A DNA stretch of 64,000 nucleotides. It comes from Armillaria gallica. Taxonomy: Eukaryota; Basidiomycota; Agaricomycetes; Agaricales; Physalacriaceae. Below the pieces are notes generated by a model that worked only from the letters and a program-made list of their open reading frames with translations, was not told where the DNA came from and did no database searches. Below, in pieces: positions 45,265-57,358 of the stretch (position 1 is its first letter; the number at the start of each line of letters is the position of its first letter). The translations under genes were made by a program, and so were the position numbers. The stretch spans positions 7,068,001 to 7,132,000 of the forward strand of contig JBANDB010000001.1 of NCBI GenBank assembly GCA_037576215.1, in the 5' to 3' direction.

Positions 45265-47517
45265 TCAATGCTTCTTCCCATAATCCCCCTTGATCAGATC
45301 CGCAGCTCTCTCAGCAAAAGCATACACCGGCGCCTGCGTGTTGGCTGCAGGTACATAAGGCTAGAGAAAGCAATTCTAATCAGCGGCTTGCTTTCCCCAT
45401 CTAAAAAGAGAGATCTCTCACGAAAACAGATGCGTCCACAATCCTCACACCCTTCAAGCCTTTCATCTTCAAATCCGGGTCGACGACGCCCCAGTCAGCG
45501 TGACGAGGAGCCATACTTGCTGTTCCAACAGGATGCCAGAGTGTGTCAGCGCCCTCGCGAATGACGACTTCGGTAGTGTTTGACGCGAACTCGAGAATAT
45601 AGTCATCCCAAGCAGGGGCGGTGACGAATCTCTGAGACGCGTTAATGGCGGCTTGCATTATAGTTAAGTCTTGGGGATGGCCGAGGAGATTGGGGTTGAT
45701 GAGCGGAGGGTCGAGAGGGTTCGTACTGTTGATGGTGATGTGGCCGCCTTGAATGTGTCCAGTCAGATCGGAGGAAGAAAAGAAGGAAGTGAGACATACG
45801 CGCTAGAGGGCAGACAACGATCGCTAGTATCGTGAAGTAGGTACCAGTAGGCGGGATGGGCTCTTGAGGAATACCGTTCTATACTCGTTGTCAACAAGAG
45901 AGTGTACGAAGGTTAAGGAAATAGATATTCACCGAAAATATCAGTTCAAAATGTGCCGTCTCATCTCCTGAACACGGTTCATCGTCTAGCAGACCTTCAG
46001 GTACCCTCAGGAAACCTAACTGATTTCCCGAAGTGCTGGCGATATAGCCAGTACGGCTTGCCTCCCATTCAGCTAGTGCCTCCTCCTGGAACGTCTCGTT
46101 CCGCAAATAAATGTTCTCGATGGTGTCTGTACTGTTGACGGTCCAAGCTAACGCGTACCTTGGATGATCAGTGAGGTTCTTGCCGACATCGGGGAGATGC
46201 ACAGTCGGGGTGATGCCAACGGAAGTTAGCTCATCAGCGTCGCCGATACCCGAGTACAGGAGGATATGTGGTGTCCCGATAGATCCAGCAGAGAGAATAA
46301 TTTCTTTGGTAGGTGAAAGGGTATATATCGTTTCTTGTGACGAAGATTAGACTTCGGTTAGAAGAGCATAGGGGACCGGTACTTACCTCCAGCATCCTGG
46401 GTGAATTCCACAGTATCAAAGGTCTTCACACTTTTAGTGGTGCTGTTGGATTCGAGGATTCGGGTGACGTAGGTGTGGATGAGGACGTGCAAGTTTGGCC
46501 TACTAAGATACTTCGGTCCAAGAAATGCGGTTTCTGAGCTGCTTCGAGTGCCGTTATGAACCGTTGATTGTTCCCAGCCTGTTAAGCATCAATATCAAAC
46601 GAAGGCGCGTTCAAGCGAGAATAAACACCCACCAATACCCAAATGGTAGCCAGAGTTATAATCCTCGTTGAAAGGAAATTCGTCCGGCAGATCTGCCGTT
46701 GCCTGAATCATACGCGAGTCCGTAGACCGAGGGTACCCTGGAAGCGTAACTGAGAGAAGCCCATCGAAACCATGATCCTTTGGGATAAACTCCCCGGTGA
46801 TGTTATGGTGATCGACCGGAGAAGTAAATCGCTCTGACTACGCCAATGATGGATTTAGGCATCAACTGACGGACCACGCGTAAGGCTAGACTGACCTTGA
46901 GAATATACGGTTCCAGCGCGTCCTAGCTCCACCCGTCGTCACCAGTAACTCGGGCATATCGGTCGTAATCTTGGTAAGAACCGCGCGTGTATAGCATATA
47001 GTCTTGACAGGTAAATTAGTGGAGTGTTCATCGATCAATTTCAAACTAAACCTACCGATGGCGCTGCTACCTCCCAATCCGAAGCCTCTCGCATATGCAA
47101 TGGAGCGTCCGTTCAGCCCAGATTGGGCAGTGGTAGTAAAGTTCCAGTCTATTGACGTGTTCCCTGCAGAGGCCAGTGGGCTGTAAAAAGGGACCTGGGA
47201 AATGAGAACATCGGCCGTGCTTAGCACAATGTTAGCTATTTTATATATGACTAAAATGCACACTACTTACGATGCGCCGGCTTCGAGAACCAATACAGAT
47301 ATGTTCGAATTCTCGGTCAGACGATTAGCCAGGACGTTCCCCGCTGTCCCTCCTGCGCGTCGGGTTAGTAGTTGTGGGACATACGCAGACGACCGAAACG
47401 CGTACCTCCGATGATGATGAAGTCAAAATATAACTTCGGGAGATCATCAAACTTCTCGTAAAGCGCACCAAGAACAGTCGTGCATCCTGCGAGGAGGAAG
47501 AGGAGGGAGAAACGCAT
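45265..47517 (-). pseudogene. GMC oxidoreductase (aryl-alcohol-oxidase-like) with an in-frame stop
   Basis: FAD-dependent GMC family, extracellular. The ATG at 47517 starts a signal peptide (MRFSLLFLLAGCTTVLGA), then FDFIIIGG, split by an intron from GTAGNVLANRL (FAD beta-alpha-beta motif), and RGFGLGGSSAI (GMC signature 1). Further on come IILSAGSIGTPHILLYSGIG (signature 2), LPDVGKNLTDHP and a C-terminal WHPVGTASMAP active-site His region, ending PYVPAANTQAPVYAF...DYGKKH. At least nine short introns. In the exon after signature 1 the frame reads YTRGSYQDYDRYARVTGDDGWS then TAG (46925-46923) then DALEPYILK; relatives have Trp there (TGG). Otherwise the gene looks intact, so this is a recent loss or a sequencing error. 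Such enzymes generate hydrogen peroxide in wood and litter decay. A TATATAAA lies about 40 bp upstream. Confidence 0.8.
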
Positions 47518-47555
47518 CGTGAGGATCGCTGGAGGCCCAGCCCGATGTATCGTCG

Positions 47556-47563
47556 TTTATATA
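47556..47563 (-). promoter_or_regulatory. TATA box of the GMC gene
   Basis: TATATAAA on the minus strand about 40 bp before the ATG at 47517. Confidence 0.4.
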
Positions 47564-49163
47564 ACAGCCAGTATCGAAATTAATCCCAGTTACCGGATAA
47601 CGGCTGCGATGGAAATATTCAAATATGTCATGCCCGAGTGTTCCTGGTTCCTCGGACGAAGTTTGACAATGAAGTTGAACGCCGGTTGAAAAGTTGTAAG
47701 TGACCAGGATTGCGACCAGCGACAAGAAGACCAAGCAGTAAAGACAGGAAGAAAATTCTCCAATGGAAATTGCCGCCATCGAGTGAAGGAATACAATGTG
47801 GGCATATACTGTCTTAGGCAGTTAGGAGGAGGAACGGAAGTTGAACTGATCAGAAAAATAGGGACCTTGATGTTGCGATGCCACGGTAGCTTAGGGTAGC
47901 TTCCTCTAACCATTAGCCGGGGAGGAACGTACGATAGCATGGTTGAGTCTGCTGTACACATAACATGACCAGCGATGTTAGCAAATAGCAGTGATGAGAG
48001 GCAGGAAGCAACGCTTGTTTAGAATAGCGTTCATATGGTCAAAGCTAATGCATCATGATCATGATGAACCTGATGTAAGGTTCGGACCGACGGCCGGCCG
48101 TTGTTCCTTATCGGACGTGCCGGGCCGTCTGCCGAGTTACTTGATTTTCACCCTACTACTATGACCATCAGAATCACTTACCTGCTGAACGTGTATTTTA
48201 CGTCTATCGTTCTCTTTTCACCAAAAATTTTTCAATCTATAGGTCTTTATAGGACGTGGTTTCTGTACAAGCGGCATGACGGGAAATTCTGACTTTTCCT
48301 CTTGGGTACGTTGACCAACGACATCGAGTCTTTCTTCGATCTGAGGCCTAAATAGAAACAAAACTTACCTCAGGAATACGCCACGTATCCTCAGGTAGCA
48401 GACGATCCATCGTTCTGCCGTGTGCAGCGAGGACGGCTCGGTCATCGCTCTCTGAGCGCAGCAACCTCTTGGGGAGTGTGATTGTTCACGCGTTCGGGCT
48501 TTCCTTATTGTAGTGACGAGCCGAACTCTCTGGGTAGGTGGCATGGAAAGTTCACTACAATTTCAAATCATCGGCACTCATTGTCACATGAATCTGAAGT
48601 ATTTTGCCAAGTATTGAGTGCTTTTGCGTATGATTATTTTCTGGTGCGGCATCGTGTGCTTGTTTTTCGGGCATCCTGTGATGTATCATTTCTTAACACT
48701 AATAGACGATTTGTCAGACAGAGATATTGCGAGAAAGTCTCTGAGCGAAGACACATATTAGGGAAACATCAGGTTCGTTGTGAGTTCCTTCTTTCAGGTT
48801 CTCATCTAAGAAAAGATTGCTCATCGCACCTTTCTCACTAATAACGGTCGCTGATGCAGAAGCAAAACTCGTCAGCCAACCGGTACCGTTCATACGTCAA
48901 CGTATCATCCGAGTCGTCAATGGCCATCGGACTGGTCTTCGCCTTGTATTGAATCTTTTGGTCACAAGGATTTTGCCAATACAAATCCCCGGAGAGAGGT
49001 AGCTTCATACATCCATTGGTTCGTTCTTCTCTGGTATCAGAGGTAACGACCGTTGGATAAAGCAGCCGCGGAATTTATCCGGCCGCTTGTTGATAACTCG
49101 GCACGCCACACGTCATGCGGCTGACGGCAGTATATGAGGCCATTATCAAGGTCTTCTCTCATC
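47564..49163. other. Divergent promoter region between GMC and SDR genes
   Basis: About 1.6 kb separating two divergently transcribed oxidoreductase genes. No further gene was recognised; short ORFs only. Confidence 0.35.
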
Positions 49164-50083
49164 ATGTCGTCACCTTCCAACAACCAGTACAAGCGCGTTA
49201 TCCTCGTCACCGGGTCCAACGATGGAATTGGCTACGAGCTTGTCAGGCTGCTAGCTGAGAAAGGCCACATAGTTTATTTGGCTTCCAGGAGCGAACCGTC
49301 TGGAAAAGCAGCACAGTAAGCAGGTTCCCATGGCTTTGACAGGTCCGCCATTAACTTTCTTTGGTAGAGCCAAATTGAAGGACGAATACAACCTCGACGT
49401 CAAATTGGTCCAGCTCGACGTAACAGACGCTGCCTCGATACAAGCAGCGAAGGATACCGTCGAGAAAGCTGAAGGAAGATTAGATACACTTGTAAACAAT
49501 GCGGGTATGATTTGAACCTATTATCACCTCTATCAATAATTATTGTTCACGAACAGGTATGAGCTATATGTCAGAGCCCCAAGGAGCTTGCACTGTCTCA
49601 ATCGACACGCTTCGGAAGACTTTCGAACCCAACTTTTTCGGGCTCGTTCAGACTACCCAGGCATTCGTTCCTCTCCTTCGGGCAGCATTGAAAGGCTATG
49701 CCTGTATTCTGAATGTCTCGATGGCATTGGCGTCGAACACGCGCCAAGCCGGTCCTGGAGCGAGACTGCACCTCGCTGCATACAACCCGAGCAAGGCGGC
49801 GATGAATTCGTACTCAATTATACTGGCAAAGGATCTCGAGGCGGAAGACATCAAGGTTAACATGGTCTGTCCCGGCTTTGTGACGACCAAGTTGAATGGG
49901 TATCGGCCCGGAGGCAAGACACCCGAGGACGGGGCAAAGACACTTCTTCCGTGGGCTTTGTTAGGCCCCGAGGATACAGGAAAGACTTGTAAGTTTGTCT
50001 CGATGATAGGTCTGGCCACGTCGCTTACTTTGTTTGAATGAACAGGTTTGTTTTGGGGAGATGATGGACATTTCCCTTGGTAG
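49164..50083 (+). CDS. Short-chain dehydrogenase/reductase (SDR)
   Basis: Four exons: 49164 to about 49317, 49369 to about 49503, about 49557-49988, and 50046-50083. The N-terminal Rossmann motif TGSNDGIG binds NAD(P). LDVTDAAS, NNAG (split by an intron) and an active-site YNPSK follow in order, with NVSMALAS supplying the Ser strand. The ending CLFWGDDGHFPW is typical of the classical fungal SDRs that end in a WGD(D)G motif. Cytosolic, substrate unknown. The start at 49164 is preferred over an ATG 30 nt upstream because it gives the usual short N-terminus (MSSPSNNQYKRVILVTG). Divergent from the GMC gene 1.6 kb away; a truncated copy lies 360 bp downstream. Confidence 0.9.
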
Positions 50084-50439
50084 TTTATGTCTACTAGGTT
50101 CATATCGATTGCTCGGGTGTCAATTGTCAGAGAAATCTGTCATTCCGGTGTAAATCAAGCATTGCAATAGATTCGTACCTCTGTGGCAAGAAATATGGCC
50201 CCAGCATATGCCCAATATGTGAGACAGTAGTAAGTAAGATCAGTGGCGTCATCTGTCGAGCACTCGTTCGTTCAGTTCATCCAGACCATGACCATCTTAT
50301 TCACTCTACGAATCCATGAAGCAAGCACAGGTATTCCTTAGGTACGATCGAGGTACCGTTGTAGGCACCGCCCTTAATCTTGACGTCGAGGAATGAGGCA
50401 GCTAAGTTTAGAGTTTAGAAAGCCGGTTTGCGATTCCAA

Positions 50440-50835
50440 AGTAGCCCAGTAAGTAGGTTCCCGAGGTTTTGGCAGGTCCGCCCTTAACCTTCTTTCTTAC
50501 GGCCAGGTTGGAGAACAAATACCGTCTCGACGTCGAATTGATCCACCTTGCTGCATGTAAAAGTCAGCGATGAATTTGCATTTAATCATTCTGGTGAAGG
50601 AAGCTGAGGGGGAAGGGGATCCTAGTTAATATGGTTGTGCGGGGTTCGTGGCGACCAAAGTCAAGTCAAGTATGCAGTGGCCTGAAGAGAAGACGCCAGA
50701 AGAGGTGACAGCGGGTCTACTTTCGTGGGGATATGCCGAGTTCTTCTTAGCCTGCGAGATCTGGTGGCTCACTGATTTTGTTCGAATGAACAGGTTTCCC
50801 GGTAGATTGTATCTACTACACGCAGTTGCGAAAAT
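50440..50835 (+). pseudogene. SDR fragment with internal deletion
   Basis: Copies the SDR gene in the same orientation: GTAAGTAGGTTCCCGAGG...GGCAGGTCCGCCCTTAACCTTCTTT (first intron), then AAATACCGTCTCGACGTCGAATTGATCCA (start of exon 2). It jumps near 50550 to GCTGCATG...AGCGATGAATT (the YNPSK region), and continues through GGTTCGTGGCGACCAA to GAATGAACAGGTTTCCCGG at the last intron. About 330 bp of middle sequence are missing and frames are broken. Confidence 0.75.
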
Positions 50836-50861
50836 CAACTATTCTACTATTACTATAAATA

Positions 50862-53800
50862 TCAGAGAGCTTCAACACGCCACGTCCTGATATACGAAGG
50901 ATGTACCGTAACCAATGTTTTCCCATCCGGGGTCACCACAATTGAACGAGCACCTTCTGCATGTGGGAATTGATGACGGAAAGTTTCTTTTTCAGCTCGT
51001 ATATCTCGAATGACCATATCCTTGTCCGTCACGTAGGCGATTTTTCTGTCATCTGGGAAAAATACCACGTCACATAATTTCTCCTCAAGAGGTATGATGT
51101 TGCCACTAGCATTATCGGTATTGGAAGAGACAATGATGTCGCGACGGAGTTTGTCTTCTTCTTTTGTGTAGATCAAGAACATGGTGCCATCGGTCGATAG
51201 TCCCAATAAATCCGCAGTCTTCCACTTACGCGATCCTGGTAAATAATCGGTGGAAAGAATTGTTCCTGTAGCCGTGTTCCAACGGCGAAGCATGATGTCT
51301 GGATCTGAACAATCGTCATCTGAGCAATGTTGAAGATGTGCCAATGTCATTCCGTCTTTGGAGACTTCAAACTGCCTGTTCCGCAATGGAGAGTGGCCCG
51401 GCTGTAATGCGTCCCCTTCGTTGATCCTGATCCAGATACGAGTTATGTGCTGATCTTTGGTATTCACATCGATTCTCATCAGGACCATAGCTTGTGTGTC
51501 AATGATAACGATGCCGGTTGCGTATAGAAGAAGCTTGTAGGTCTTCAAGCCTCTGAAAATGCAGTGGCAGGAACGAGATGATTGAATGTCATGGAGAGAT
51601 ATGAAAGCAGATGCAGATTGGTTTTTCGATTCAGAGTACGGATCAATGACCTCCCAATCCTGAGAATGAGAGTCCAATTGGTAGTCCATGACCGCCGACC
51701 GTGTTACAAGACAACCAAAAACATCATACACAGGATCCTTCAGCAACATGTCTGAATCGAAGAACGAAGGTATTGGCGTTTGAGCAGATTTCTCCTGAAC
51801 GCTAACATGGATATGCCAAAGCATGACAATGGCATCGTATTCAAGACGCCGGGATGTGCCGACAAGGGTTTGAGAGTCTGTGGATGCACTGAAATGACCC
51901 GACGCGTTCAAATAGGCGCAGTGATATGGGATGATGTCATGCCAATGGACCTCAGGCTCTGCTCCACAAGGTCCGAGTCTGGTAGACGGTTCATACGGTA
52001 TCCCGGGCCCGACGACAAGTCGCCATGCACGTGTTATGGGTCCAAATCTCAATTCGGCATGCTGACATGCATGATATGTGAGTAGACGAAAGCTACAATT
52101 CATATCTGTTACCAGCTTCGTAATAATTAGCGCAAAACAACCTAAGAACAGACATAAAGCTTACGCCGTTGATCCAGCACAGAACTTTGGTTGTCTCCTT
52201 AAGAATATCGTGGGCTTTGCGAGCTATGGCTGCAACTTGAAGCCACTTAGACAGATGGTCATCAAAAAGGACGCGTAAAACATCAAAATCCTGAATATCG
52301 AAGCACGTTATGTGCCACAGTGGCCCAACCACGGCATAATGTTGAATATGAGAGGGAATAGGAATGTCAGAATCGGGCTTCCAGGATCCCAGAAAACTGG
52401 TCAAAGATGACAGGCATTGTTTGGCAAATTTTGTTCTGCAGGCTTCGATGTCGATAAACCATCTTTCCTTGTGACGCAATGGATTTGTTAAGAAGTCGTA
52501 AAACGACTTATGTATGAGCTGGAAAAAACCACCGCCCTCTTCGCTCGTCTGTAAAACACTGCCGAGCTTCGTAAGGATGAAGCGTGGTCTGGCATCTTTC
52601 GGAGAGAGTACAATATTGAAAGTTTCCGGCATCATTCCGGGCGGTGTTCGTGCGACCATGATTGCACCAAGGACATCTAGTATACACCTTATGAGATCTT
52701 CATCACTCCCCAAAAGTTTGGACTCGGATACTATGGTGTCAAGAGCCGTCTTGTAGAGAGTTGTCAGGGAATCTGTAGCATCGTTCGGCACATCACTTCT
52801 CAGCAGTGCTTCGAGCCTCGATATGCTGGGACATTCCCCGATGAATCGGCAGACGGTGGCGGCCCATATGAATAGTCCACTGGCTCGTCGTGCCAGCTCA
52901 TCGATGGCATTCATTTCTTGACACGCCTCTTGAAAACATGCATCACGGCTCAGGGGGTCGTTGTGAATGGAGGTAAATTCCGCCCGAATGTAATGTCTGA
53001 TATCGCAGTTAACTTCCCGTGAAGCAGTGTCCAAAGCGAACCTGGTTACACCTGAGTTGGGCGCAGCGAACATGCGGGATATGGCTTCGATGGGACGACT
53101 GAATACAAGGAGGCGCATGAAAGGTAGTTTCGGACCGAATCCTCGGGATAAACAGGTGAGCATTTCTTTTGACGCATCACTTTCATCCAAACCGTCAATT
53201 ATGACGACCAAAGGCCCCTCATCGGCCAAGTCCGGGATGTTCTCCAAAGGCTCTTGAAGAAGTAAGCGAAATTGCTCACTTGCGGAAGACGCTGCCAATG
53301 ACAAAACAGCTCTATTTCTGCGTATCACCGTCGAAATAGCGGTCCCGATCCGGGTATCATACATCCCTAGCGAGTATGCGATCCTCGTGATGAAGTGCGA
53401 CGCGTCGGAGTATACGATACGATCATATCGAATGAAGGCACCGAGACGGTTCCGCCTGCCGACATGGACGGTGAGGACTTCATGGAGCGTACCCACGAGT
53501 GAGCTCTTTCCTGTCCCAGCCAAGCCGCTGCACCATAGCATACCTCCACTACATTTTGCGATCCAGGACATGAGATAATTGATGGTCTCAACACGTGTAC
53601 CCTTCATGCATGTAGATTTGGGTCTGAGTTCGGTACGTGGCCGAAGATCACGGAGCAACTCCCGCATAGCTAGAGACAGGTATGAGTGCCGGTGTATATA
53701 CATATGTTCCAAAACGTACCCAGCTCGTCAACCAGCTGTCGGGTTCCGAGAGTCACAAAAGTGTCTCTTTAGCAATGCCGGACTAAAGCTTCTCGCGCAA

Positions 53801-55732
53801 CGTCTCGAACCCTTTTTGAAAGTCGTTGGCCTTATCTGACAGGTTCGTAGTGAATATTTGTCCTATACGAAACGGAGGTCAAGCTTGGGACTTTCGAACA
53901 CAAATTCCGTCTACCATACCTATGAAGCCTTTTTTCGCATATCCTTCAATGAAATAGGAACACTCGATGGTTTGCTGAAACAGGCACTCATAGATGCCAT
54001 AAAGTCGGTCTCGCCTTCGCAGTATTTCATCCTCGCTAGCATCCCGATAAGCATTCAGCATGGAGACATAGAGGTCCAGGACAAGCTGGTTTTCTTCCTC
54101 CCGCTTCTTCAAAACCTGTTCATTGAACGACGAGTTAAACTAGCGGTTTGAAAATCATGTATGATGGGCCTACATTATATCCAATGGTCACAATATTGAA
54201 GGCAATTTTAGCGGCAGGGTGGACCTATATGCGTGTCAACTAAATTGACGTGCCATTATATTACAAGCACACCTCAGCTAGCATATCTATTACCACCTTC
54301 AAAGGCTCCAGAGAGTCAAGCACGGTCGTAATTGCATTCGGATGCTGATCGGGTTTGGTGGTCGCCTTCACCAGCTCTCCAGCGACCTCTTGAGAGTCCC
54401 CAGAGCAAGATATTCTGAGCGAGCACACCGTCAAGGCGGGAGATCCACTGCTGATAAGGGAAACCATCGTCTCTGAAGGCATTTTAAAGGGCACTGCAGG
54501 CTAGATACTGGAATGACGCTGACGTACCGACGCTGTGAAGCAGGTCTGAGCTTGGGATTTCCGCACACCCCAACAGTTTTCTTCGTGCCAACGTCTTTCC
54601 GTTAGCGTAGATCTCGAATTTCACGAAACTTGATGCCTCAAAGTCGTCTCTGTGATTTAAGGTCAGAGAGTATTATATTCAACACGACCACTAGACTCAC
54701 AATTCAATGCTAACAAACCACGAAGGCGTCAATCCAGATGACGTTTGAAATACGGGTGTTTGATGATCAACATCTCTCCCGAGAACCTTCAGGTAGATGC
54801 TGGTACGGTTACAGACTGACGCCTGAAGATCGCAAACCTCCACCTCTAGATAAAGTATATTAGATTTGCGGTGTTCATCTACCGATTCTATAACCAACTT
54901 TTGATATAACTGACAATCTGGACGTGAGAAAACAGTAATCTGAGAGATATTCATGGAATATAACCGTTTCCATTCTACGACTTGAGTAGCAGTTTTCATC
55001 TGTTGACGACAGACGTCAACACAGGTGCAAAATATCAATCATGCTGAGAGCGTACCTCTCCTAGCTTCACAACCATTAATGCCATAGGCTCAGTCGACTT
55101 CAACAGTGTCCCAACGGTAAGCGAGGGCGCTCTCGGACCCCTAGAACAGGATATTTGGAGCGAGCATACATCTTGGGCGGCTGATATGCTGCTAAGAGAG
55201 AAGGTGGTACCTGAACACATTTGAGCGGGAGCAATAAACACGATGGACGACATACAATTCTTGTCCACTACATCGGATATACGTTTCTTTGCACGCGCCA
55301 AAAGTATTCCTGGCTTCAGCGGTACTCTACTATGCCTGTAAACTTGGAATTCAACAACTGTCGAAGCGCCGAGATCAACCCTACGTGGAAGCATAATCAG
55401 AAGATAATACATCGAACGTGCGACCTGGAGCTCACCCGTCAGGACTCATAGGCCAGATGATTACCGACTGGGAGTTGATTTCGTAGATGCACGATGTGTG
55501 AACAGTACTTCCGGCGATAATCTTCATGTATATGTGGGAAGCATTTCTGGCAAGCGTCTGAAAGTCGTAAATCTGCACCTCTGTATAGCGAAATATATGA
55601 GAATCAGCTCAGTATTTGAACTGAGAATTCGCCACGAACTTTGCAAATAATGGAATACTCTAGAATTACAGAGGTGAGGTGAGGGTCACTAGAAAGCTAG
55701 GCGAAGAATGCTCACTGTTTCTGGTCTGTCAT
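50862..55732 (-). CDS. NLR-D: C2-C2-helical-NACHT-propeller protein, apparently intact
   Basis: ATG at 55732 (17-nt first exon), then small exons in a consistent frame. Module 1: SVILEYSIICKVRGEFS, VQIYDFQTLARNASHIY, VDLGASTVVEFQVYRHSR, CSLQISCSRGPRA. Module 2: LYLEVEVCDLQASVCNRTSI, SSFVKFEIYANGKTLARRKL, CSLRISCSGDSQE. Then HPAAKIAFNIVTIGYN and a helical region (YVSMLNAYRDASED). The NACHT exon (about 53700-52165) carries Walker A GLAGTGKSS and Walker B LVVIIDGLDE. A 49-bp intron leads to the propeller exon 52115-50862, ending TPDGKTLVTVHPSYIRTW. Each module reads as a C2-type beta-sandwich followed by a helix, with few acidic Ca-binding loop residues. About 1,400 aa. The architecture is that of a sensor-oligomeriser; ligand unknown. 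Confidence 0.85.
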
Positions 55733-57120
55733 TGCGGGACTGCTCGTGGTGGTAGTTTGGAAAGTGACTTGTTATTGCGCTGTCTCCAGCCTAACGACTA
55801 GATAGCCTTGACTGAATGGGGAGGTCTTTCATGAGACAGCGCATAAAGTCTAGGCAGGAACCATACCGCGTGTCAAGATCAGCCTTTCCTCGGTCATCCT
55901 CGATACTGATGCCATATGCCGTTAAGAATAGGTATCAGCGTACGGAACTGATGGGAGTATCCTACCGAGATACGCATCAAGTATTGCCCAGGAACGTCTC
56001 CTTCGAGAATCAAAATGCGAAACCTTGACAACCTCTTCCTACTATCCACAGTAAGTATGTGTTGTTACCGTAAAATGCACGGGTACTAAGAAACCGCATT
56101 GTAGTTCTGTAGTTCGACGCATTGTCGCTTGTCTGCCCCATAAACATTGACTTCGCCAAGTCGCCGGTGCCTGGAGTCAGGGTGCAAAGTATTGTCTTAT
56201 TCTTTCGTTGACTCGTCTACATGTATTCTGGGAAGTGAGCATCGGCAATCTTTCACACCGATTATGTTGACTCACTGGCTATTGAAACATCTTCTGCGTT
56301 GTCTCTCACAAGCCATAGAACATGTACGAGGGGGTGGTGTATCGATGAACAAATACCTCTTTACAATTGCGTAAACATCGTATATTGGCCATTGCTTTCT
56401 GTACATCCTTTACCGACGTGGCCGTCCATTCCCGTACAAATCCAACCTACAAACATGCAGTGTCAGTGAACGTTCCACCAAGCTGGGCCTGGATGACTCA
56501 CATGTTTTCAGGTCCTCGCTACGATTCGGACTGTGTAATAAGCACCGATGTACTTCTGCTGTTGGCTTCCCTGCACACTCATTCAATTTGCTGATGCGGA
56601 TTCAAGGTCCATCACGTCAACTTTAACATAGCCGTTCTCCCCTTCCTTCGTCCGTACAAAGGCAAGTTCACGGAGACTTCGGCCATGGTGTATGCGTACT
56701 GGAACCTAGGGAAGAACGGGCCAATATGTTCAAAACACGCACGTGGTTCATAGGCGATGCCCGGAGCAGAGAAAACAAGGTCTCCGTAGTCAAGATAAGA
56801 ATGTGAACGGCTATTCTGGATGATGCGTAGGATATGGGGTGCTCGCTTGCTGTGGTTCAGAAGTGTGACCTCTCGTAAGCTTCGATAACTAGAGCGAGAG
56901 TCGAGATGAACCCACGTTGTTTAGAGTCAGATTCACCTTTCCCCGAACTAAAATATCAGCGCCCCTAGCTAAACGCATTTGGCATAAAGAATTTTTCGAG
57001 CTTAGCCCTAGAAATGCAGTCAGTACAAGGCTCGTAGTCAAGCAACCCAATACTCACCGCACTTTCCAACTAGATCCTCGAAGACAGGTAAACCGAGACT
57101 GCGTCTGCCAAAAGCCTAAT
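50862..57120 (-). repeat. Inverted duplication, arm 2
   Basis: Reverse-complement counterpart of 35750-41975. Arms are about 6.2 kb each, about 8.9 kb apart. Similarity includes introns and noncoding DNA upstream of the NLR. Confidence 0.8.
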
Positions 57121-57358
57121 TAATCCGCACTCGGCTCAACGTCAACCTTGAGCACGTGGAAGTCTGAGGGTATCGGGCCGAGTCGCGATCCGCTTTTCCA
57201 AGCCCATCAAACAGTACATTGATCCTAACGTAGACTGGTTGGCGTGGGTCGTTGGCGGACAGGTAGCTTAGCCGAGGATTCCGGATATGAAGAATCAAGA
57301 GTGGACAGGTGATATCTAGATAAACATAGTCAGTAACTAAAGAATAGAGGGAACTCAC
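56583..57358 (-). CDS. Unrecognised small gene upstream of NLR-D
   Basis: Coding-like segments with no family I recognise. 57358-57116 encodes CPLLILHIRNPRLSYL and PVYVRINVLFDGLGK. Segments near 57110-56850 and 56870-56720 read GRRSLGLPVFEDLVGKC, then after an intron VTLLNHSKRAPHILRI and YLDYGDLVFSAPGIAYE. A last segment reads PVRIHHGRSLRELAFVRTKE and VKVDVMDL before a TGA at 56585-56583. Splice sites are only partly resolved, and two genes or exon duplicates are possible (PVYVRI against VPVRI, VLKVDVEP against YVKVDVMD). Beta-strand-rich. A deleted copy accompanies NLR-C. Confidence 0.35.
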
